Shown here: positions 59,928-64,000 of the stretch, in pieces | How the letters are laid out: each line of letters starts with the position of its first letter | Position numbering within the stretch: position 1 is the stretch's first letter | From: Amycolatopsis suaedae | GTDB taxonomy: Bacteria > Actinomycetota > Actinomycetes > Mycobacteriales > Pseudonocardiaceae | DNA: 64,000 bases | Assembly: GCF_004214935.1 (NCBI RefSeq) | Contig: NZ_SFCC01000011.1 | Location: 1 to 64,000 of the forward strand | Reading direction: 5' to 3' | Notes under the pieces: generated by a model | What the model saw: only the letters and a program-made list of their open reading frames with translations | What the model was told of the DNA's origin: nothing | Database searches by the model: none | Made by a program: the position numbers and the translations under genes

Positions 59928-60464
59928 TCAGGCAGGCCGGGCGAACCGATATACGAAATGCCTTCGGTCGTCGATCGGGTTGTCCGGGGTCATCTCCGCC
60001 TCGGCGATGCGGGTGCCGCCCGCCTTCTCCAGCGCGCGCCAGGACGGGCGGTTCGCGGCCGACACGGCGACGAGCACCTCGCCGCAGCCGGGGTGATCGG
60101 TCCAGGTGCTGGCGACGACCTCGCGGATGATCCGGGGACCGAGGCCCTGGCCCACCCGGTCCGGGTCGCCGATGAGGTAGTCGATGATCATCGCGCCGTC
60201 CGAGACCGGGACGGCGGCGGCGAACTCGGCCAGGTCCTCCGCGTAGTCGTTGAGGCGGCAGCGCTGGACGAGCCCGACCGGCACTCCGTCGCAGGACACG
60301 AGCAGGTCCTCGTTCGGCTCCTCGCCGCGGATCGTCGGGCTGAAGTCGCGGGCCACCGCCTCCGGGGTGGTCTCGTGGTTCCACCACCGCTTCACGTGCT
60401 CGTTCTCCAGCCACTCGCCGAGCAGGCCGAAGTCGGCTTCCTCCAGGTTGCGCCAGGTGATCAT
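59928..60464 (-). CDS. GNAT acetyltransferase, aminoglycoside AAC(6')-like
   Basis: The start at 60464 follows AGGAAGAGGGGG and gives 178 aa. ITWRNLEEADFGLLGEWLENEHVKRWW at the N-terminus and YLIGDPDRVGQGLGPRIIRE (the acetyl-CoA loop) are typical of the AAC(6')/Acetyltransf_8 group. The terminal WRALEKAGGTRIAE also fits. Whether it acts on aminoglycosides cannot be decided from sequence. The start overlaps the stop of the CGNR gene (ATGA). Confidence 0.82.
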   Translation of the reverse strand: MITWRNLEEADFGLLGEWLENEHVKRWWNHETTPEAVARDFSPTIRGEEPNEDLLVSCDGVPVGLVQRCRLNDYAEDLAEFAAAVPVSDGAMIIDYLIGDPDRVGQGLGPRIIREVVASTWTDHPGCGEVLVAVSAANRPSWRALEKAGGTRIAEAEMTPDNPIDDRRHFVYRFARPA

Positions 60465-60967
60465 CGAATCCCCCTCTTCCTCCGGTAGTACCTCGCCTGC
60501 CGTCCGCGCTGGCCGCAGCCGGGGTAACAGAACCGCCTGCGGGCGTGCCCGCGGACGAACAACATCGCGCACCCGGGCCCCTCGCAGCGCCGCAGCTCGC
60601 TGCCGCCGAGCAGCTCGACGGCCTCGGCGGCGATCCGGCCGAGCGAGGCGTCTTCTGCCTGCGAAAGACGGCGCGCGGTCCGCCGCCCGGCTCGCCAGTC
60701 CAGCCGGACGACCGTCGGCGCGGTGGCGGCCAGCCGGTTCAGCTCGTCGACGTCGGCCTGATCAGGCTCCCGTCCGGTCGCGGCGGCGTCGAACAGCCGG
60801 TGCACGCGGTCCCGCAGGTCCCGCGCGTCGCCTGCGGGCGCGGGGTGACCGATCTCGGCAAACCAGTCGCCGCCGAGGAAGTCGATTACCTCGGTGCCGT
60901 CCCGGTACAGCGTGTTGGCCAGCTCGACGGCGAACGGCTCAGTGCCGAGGATCGGGAACTCCGTCAC
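60461..60967 (-). CDS. CGNR zinc-finger (ABATE-domain) protein
   Basis: The 168-aa protein has an N-terminal ABATE-type region (VELANTLYRDGTEVIDFL) and a C-terminal CGNR-like zinc finger. In it CEGPGCAMLFVR is followed by RRRFCYPGCGQRGRQARYYRRKRG, so the canonical CGNR reads CGQR. Such proteins are regulators in actinobacteria. The GTG start appears leaderless (TACCGT at 60974-60979). It heads the CGNR-GNAT-methyltransferase operon and may control it. Confidence 0.85.
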   Translation of the reverse strand: MTEFPILGTEPFAVELANTLYRDGTEVIDFLGGDWFAEIGHPAPAGDARDLRDRVHRLFDAAATGREPDQADVDELNRLAATAPTVVRLDWRAGRRTARRLSQAEDASLGRIAAEAVELLGGSELRRCEGPGCAMLFVRGHARRRFCYPGCGQRGRQARYYRRKRGIR

Positions 60968-60973
60968 ATGCTG

Positions 60974-60979
60974 ACGGTA
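60974..60979 (-). promoter_or_regulatory. Leaderless -10 of the CGNR gene
   Basis: TACCGT on the reverse strand ends six bases before the GTG start. Confidence 0.45.
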
Positions 60980-61117
60980 ACATGTCCAACTATCCGTCAG
61001 TCAGTTCTACGGGTAATTCAGCGGCATTTGATGCGTAGCGTTACGGATTGATCCCGGTCGGCTTTCACCGACAGGGTGGGAGGACTGTCGAGAACTCCCG
61101 AAGCCGAGGAGAACAAG

Positions 61118-62374
61118 ATGCGCAGGAAACGCCTGCTCGCGGCCGCGATCGCCGCCGTGGCGCTGGTGTCGACCGCCGTCGCGGCGGGCAGCACGGCGAC
61201 CGCCGCGCCCAGCGCGGCGCAGCAGTCGACGGTGGTCGATCTCTACGAGGTGCTTGGTACCGGTACCCCGCAGCTACGCACCAAGGTCGCCTCGTCGGGC
61301 GTCGACGTGGTCACGGCCAGGGAGACGACCACGATCATGGCCACCGCCGGCCAGGTCGGGGCACTGCGGGCGCAGGGCTTCGAGGTCCGCTTCCTCGGCG
61401 GGTACGCGCAGGACCGCAACGCCCCGGCGGAGCCGAGGGCGGCCGCCGCGGACTTCCCGCCCGGCGACGAGGGCTACCACACCTACGCCGAGGTGACCTC
61501 CGAGGTGCAGCAGACCGCGCGGGACCACGCGTCGATCGCACGGCTGTCCAGCATCGGCAACTCCCACGAGGGCCGGGCGCTGCACGCGGTGAAGATCAGC
61601 GACAACGCGGCGACCGACGAGAACGAGCCCGAGGTGCTGTTCACCTGCAACCAGCACGCGCGTGAGCACCTGACCACCGAGATGTGCCTGCGGATCATCA
61701 AGCGCTTCACCGACGGCTACGGCAGTGACACCAACATCACGAACATGGTCAACAGCAAGGAGATCTGGGTCATCCCGTCGGTGAACCCGGACGGCTCCGA
61801 GTACGACATCGCCAGTGGCCGGTACCGGATGTGGCGCAAGAACCGGCAGGGTCCGGGCACCGATCTGAACCGCAACTGGGAGTACAAGTGGGGCTGCTGC
61901 GGCGGTTCCAGCGGCAACACCGGCAGCGAGACCTACCGCGGGCCGTCGCCGTTCTCCGCGCCGGAGACCAGGGCCGTGTCGAACTTCGTGAATTCGCGCC
62001 GGGTCGGTGGTGCGCAGCAGATCAAGACGCACATCGACTTCCACACCTACTCGGAGCTGGTGCTGTGGCCGTACGGATACACCTACAACGACACCGCACC
62101 GGGGATGACCGCCGCCGAGGCGCAGCGGTTCCAGCAGGTCGGCAGGCAGATGGCGGCGACGAACAACTACACGCCGCAGCAGTCGAGCGACCTCTACATC
62201 ACCGACGGTTCGGTCAACGACTGGATGTGGTTCAACCACAAGATCCTGAGCTACACGTTCGAGATGTACCCGCGTGGCTCGAACCCGGGTTTCTACCCGC
62301 CCGATGAGGCGATCCCGGCGCAGACCGCGCGCAACGACCGTGCCGTCGACATCCTGATCGGCGCCGCCGGCTGA
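61118..62374 (+). CDS. Secreted M14 zinc carboxypeptidase
   Basis: The ATG at 61118 has GAGGAG six bases upstream and gives 418 aa. A signal peptide (RRKRLLAAAIAAVALVSTAV, cleaved after ...TAAPSA or nearby) precedes a propeptide and an M14A domain. Zinc ligands are in NQHAREHLTTE (His and Glu) and HIDFHTYSE (His), and the catalytic Glu lies in YTFEMYPRG. Streptomyces carboxypeptidase T is the closest known type. It releases C-terminal residues from peptides outside the cell. Confidence 0.93.
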   Translation: MRRKRLLAAAIAAVALVSTAVAAGSTATAAPSAAQQSTVVDLYEVLGTGTPQLRTKVASSGVDVVTARETTTIMATAGQVGALRAQGFEVRFLGGYAQDRNAPAEPRAAAADFPPGDEGYHTYAEVTSEVQQTARDHASIARLSSIGNSHEGRALHAVKISDNAATDENEPEVLFTCNQHAREHLTTEMCLRIIKRFTDGYGSDTNITNMVNSKEIWVIPSVNPDGSEYDIASGRYRMWRKNRQGPGTDLNRNWEYKWGCCGGSSGNTGSETYRGPSPFSAPETRAVSNFVNSRRVGGAQQIKTHIDFHTYSELVLWPYGYTYNDTAPGMTAAEAQRFQQVGRQMAATNNYTPQQSSDLYITDGSVNDWMWFNHKILSYTFEMYPRGSNPGFYPPDEAIPAQTARNDRAVDILIGAAG

Positions 62375-62382
62375 CACCATCC

Positions 62383-62429
62383 GTAAAGGGGGCCCACACG
62401 GCACGAGACGCCGTGAGGGCCCCCTTCAC
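62383..62429. terminator. Long hairpin after the carboxypeptidase gene
   Basis: GTAAAGGGGGCCC-a-CACGGC (62383-62402) pairs with GCCGTG-a-GGGCCCCCTTCAC (62410-62429). It ends seven bases before the next -10 and is of the same GTGAAGG...CCTTCAC style as the arms of the cassette at 50541. Confidence 0.75.
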
Positions 62430-62435
62430 GGCGTC

Positions 62436-62441
62436 TAGGGT
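62436..62441 (+). promoter_or_regulatory. Leaderless -10 of the gamma-CA gene
   Basis: TAGGGT ends six bases before the ATG at 62448. Confidence 0.5.
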
Positions 62442-62447
62442 GACCCC

Positions 62448-62975
62448 ATGCCGATGTTCTCCTTCGAGGGTGCCCGTCCGCAGGTGCACCCGGACGCCTG
62501 GATCGCCCCCACCGCGACGCTGATCGGCGACGTGACCGTCGAGGCGGGCGCGTCCGTCTGGTACGGCGCCGTGCTGCGGGCCGACTTCGGCCGCATCATC
62601 GTGCGCGAGGGCGCGAACATCCAGGACAACGCCGTCCTGCACGTCAACGCCGGCCGGGTGTGCGAGGTCGGCCGCAACGTCACCGTCGGCCACATGTGCC
62701 TGGTGCACGACTGCACGGTCGAGGAGCAGGCCCTGATCGGCAACGGCTCGACCATCCTCGACGAGGCGGTGATCGGCACCCGGTCGCTGGTGGCCGCCGG
62801 GTCGACGGTAACGCCCAAGACCGAGGTGCCGCCGGAGGTCGTCGCGATGGGCAGCCCGGCGAAGAAGTTCGTCCCGCTGTCGGACACCGCCCGGCTCTGG
62901 GTCGAGCACAACGCGGCCGTCTACCAGGAGCTGGCCCGGCGGCACGCCGCGGGCATTGAGCCGATCGAGGATTGA
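62448..62975 (+). CDS. Gamma-class carbonic anhydrase family protein
   Basis: The 175-aa left-handed beta-helix protein shows hexapeptide repeats (IGDVTV, VWYGAVLR, IQDNAVLHV, IGNGSTIL). The three potential metal-binding histidines are at 65, 82 and 87 (NAVLH, VGHMCLVH). Many actinobacterial members (PaaY/YrdA type) have metal but uncertain CO2 hydration activity. The start is leaderless. It is separated by only 65 bp from the L11-like gene. Confidence 0.9.
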   Translation: MPMFSFEGARPQVHPDAWIAPTATLIGDVTVEAGASVWYGAVLRADFGRIIVREGANIQDNAVLHVNAGRVCEVGRNVTVGHMCLVHDCTVEEQALIGNGSTILDEAVIGTRSLVAAGSTVTPKTEVPPEVVAMGSPAKKFVPLSDTARLWVEHNAAVYQELARRHAAGIEPIED

Positions 62976-63040
62976 CCTTCCAGTAACTGGAGACCATAGC
63001 GTCCCTGCTCGTTCCAAGGAGATCGAGCAAGGGGGACGCC

Positions 63041-63469
63041 ATGCCACCCAAGGTCAAGAAACTCACGTTCCAGGTGACGCTGGAGCTGCCCGCCGGCGAG
63101 GCGCCGGTGGTCGACCTCGGCAAGATGCTGGGGCAGACCGGGGTGAACCTGGTCGAGGTCAAGAAGGCCTACGACGCCGCCACCGCCGCGCAACGCGGCG
63201 ACATCGTGCCCGTGGTCGTGTCGGTGTTCGAGGACCGGTCGTTCGACCTGCGGCTGAAGACGCCGCCGACGGCGTTCCTGATCCGCAAGGCACTGGGCGG
63301 CAAGGGCTCCGGCAGGCCGGGGCACGAGAGCGCGGGCACGATCACCGAGGAGCAGCTGCGCGCGATCGCCGAGCGCAAGCTGCCCGACCTCAACACCGGC
63401 GACGTCGAGGCGGCCATGCGCACGATCGCCGGGACCGCGCGCTCGATGGGGGTGCGGGTCGAGGGCTGA
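63041..63469 (+). CDS. Divergent ribosomal protein L11 paralogue
   Basis: The 142-aa protein aligns over its full length with L11: NLVEVKKAYDAAT, RGDIVPVVVSVFEDRSFDLRLKTPPTAFLI, and the C-terminal ERKLPDLNTGDVEAAMRTIAGTARSMGV. The N-terminal proline motif of genuine L11 (PPVGPALG), which contacts 23S rRNA and thiopeptides, is replaced by PVVDLGKMLG (22-31). It is not in the rplK-rplA context expected of the main gene. It therefore looks like a specialised second copy. GGGGG precedes the ATG. Confidence 0.85.
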   Translation: MPPKVKKLTFQVTLELPAGEAPVVDLGKMLGQTGVNLVEVKKAYDAATAAQRGDIVPVVVSVFEDRSFDLRLKTPPTAFLIRKALGGKGSGRPGHESAGTITEEQLRAIAERKLPDLNTGDVEAAMRTIAGTARSMGVRVEG

Positions 63470-63855
63470 TGGCGCGCAAGTACGCGGTCAGCCCGCCGTT
63501 CCGCGCGCTCGACCCCGCGCTGGCGACGGCCGAGCGCCTGCTCGCGGACGGCCACCCGGGGCTGACCTGGGTGGCCGTCCCGCTGCCCGACGGTGCCGCG
63601 GCGACGGCCCGGCTCAACGTGATCCTCGCGGCGGCCGGGGCCCGGCCCCGGCTGGTCGCCACACCGACGGGCTGGCGGGTCGAGCACGTCGGCAACCGGC
63701 CCGAGGTCGGTGACCTGGTCGTCGCGGCGTGTGCGCTGGCCGAGCTGGTCGCGGTCGGCGGCTGGCAGCGGGTCAAGCACTGCGAGACCTGCGGGCAGGT
63801 GTTCTGTGACCGGACCAACGCCTGTACGCGTCGATGGTGTGCCCGGCATCGCTAG
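63469..63855 (+). CDS. Small protein with a truncated CGNR-like zinc finger
   Basis: The ATG shares one base with the L11-paralogue stop (TGATG) and gives 128 aa. The body is Ala/Leu/Val-rich without signal peptide. The C-terminus CETCGQVFCDRTNACTRRWC resembles the first half of a CGNR zinc finger, but the protein ends at ARHR before the CGN(R) core. Coupling to the L11 paralogue suggests that the two proteins work together. Its TAG stop is part of the -10 for glyA. Confidence 0.75.
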   Translation: MARKYAVSPPFRALDPALATAERLLADGHPGLTWVAVPLPDGAAATARLNVILAAAGARPRLVATPTGWRVEHVGNRPEVGDLVVAACALAELVAVGGWQRVKHCETCGQVFCDRTNACTRRWCARHR

Positions 63856-63858
63856 GCT
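63853..63858 (+). promoter_or_regulatory. Leaderless -10 of glyA
   Basis: TAGGCT overlaps the stop codon of the previous gene and ends eight bases before the glyA ATG. Confidence 0.45.
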
Positions 63859-63866
63859 GTGGGGCC

Positions 63867-64000
63867 ATGACGCACCAGCCCGCGATTCCGACCCTGACCG
63901 CCGCAGACCCGGAGATCGCCGGGCTGATCGAGGACGAGGCCCGCCGTCAGCACGACAAGATCCGGCTCATCGCGTCGGAGAACTACGTCTCGGCCGCCGT
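63867..64000 (+). CDS. glyA: Serine hydroxymethyltransferase, N-terminal part
   Basis: The visible 44 codons (LTAADPEIAGLIEDEARRQ, then IRLIASENYVS) are the conserved N-terminus of GlyA. It makes glycine and methylene-tetrahydrofolate from serine using PLP. The gene runs off the window. Confidence 0.92.
   Translation, partial: MTHQPAIPTLTAADPEIAGLIEDEARRQHDKIRLIASENYVSAA

Overview
This window is a high-G+C actinobacterial chromosome segment, most likely from the Pseudonocardiaceae (Amycolatopsis/Saccharothrix/Lentzea group). Support for this comes from strongly GC-ending codons, many GTG and TTG starts, repeated leaderless-type promoters (TANNNT 6-8 nt before the start codon), an F420-dependent reductase, and gene order that follows the Mycobacterium tuberculosis Rv3676-Rv3644c region: crp, small membrane protein, nth, TlpA-like, NUDIX, marP, ephE, holin-like, then acs, HAD-IB phosphatase, ssd, tad genes, DEAD helicase, topA and holB. 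The species cannot be named from the sequence.

Layout. 1-1.5 kb: the first codons of an IS5-type transposase at the edge and an MFS transporter with a palindromic operator. 1.8-7.9 kb: crp, then the nth-tlpA-nudix-marP run of overlapping genes, converging on ephE and a holin-like protein. 7.9-16.5 kb: nhaA, a POT peptide transporter, padR with an F420 reductase, acs, a phosphoribosyltransferase pair. 16.6-23.7 kb: a cell-wall recycling cluster (nagZ, namZ, an AmiE-like hydrolase, murR, murQ). 23.8-27.3 kb: MFS exporter with divergent ArsR regulator, HAD phosphatase, SRPBCC protein. 27.3-32.5 kb: a regulatory gap with two DnaA boxes followed by ssd and a compact tad pilus operon. 32.9-38.6 kb: a primase-polymerase-like protein, a large DEAD/DUF1998 helicase, and the membrane pyrophosphatase hppA. 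38.7-50.5 kb: two related lipoproteins, an ECF sigma factor, a secreted protease, topA, two membrane proteins, an MFS-thymidylate-kinase fusion and the DNA polymerase III delta' gene. 50.5-52.7 kb: an inverted-repeat cassette and a secreted, membrane-anchored protein.

52.8-56.6 kb is the accessory highlight. A tRNA-Thr(CGT) gene carries an integrated element of about 3.7 kb, bounded by a 45-46 bp direct repeat of the tRNA 3' half. It holds a broken tyrosine integrase and a clearly AT-richer two-gene operon: an ABC/OLD-like AAA ATPase and a DUF4435 (TOPRIM-like) protein. This is the architecture of PARIS-type (AriA/AriB) anti-phage systems. Beyond the right att copy (56.7-59.2 kb) lies a row of frameshifted genes: histidine kinase, response regulator, methyltransferase.

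59.2-64 kb: a methyltransferase, an AAC(6')-like acetyltransferase, a CGNR zinc-finger protein, a secreted M14 carboxypeptidase, a gamma-class carbonic anhydrase, a divergent ribosomal protein L11 paralogue, a truncated CGNR-type protein, and the start of glyA.
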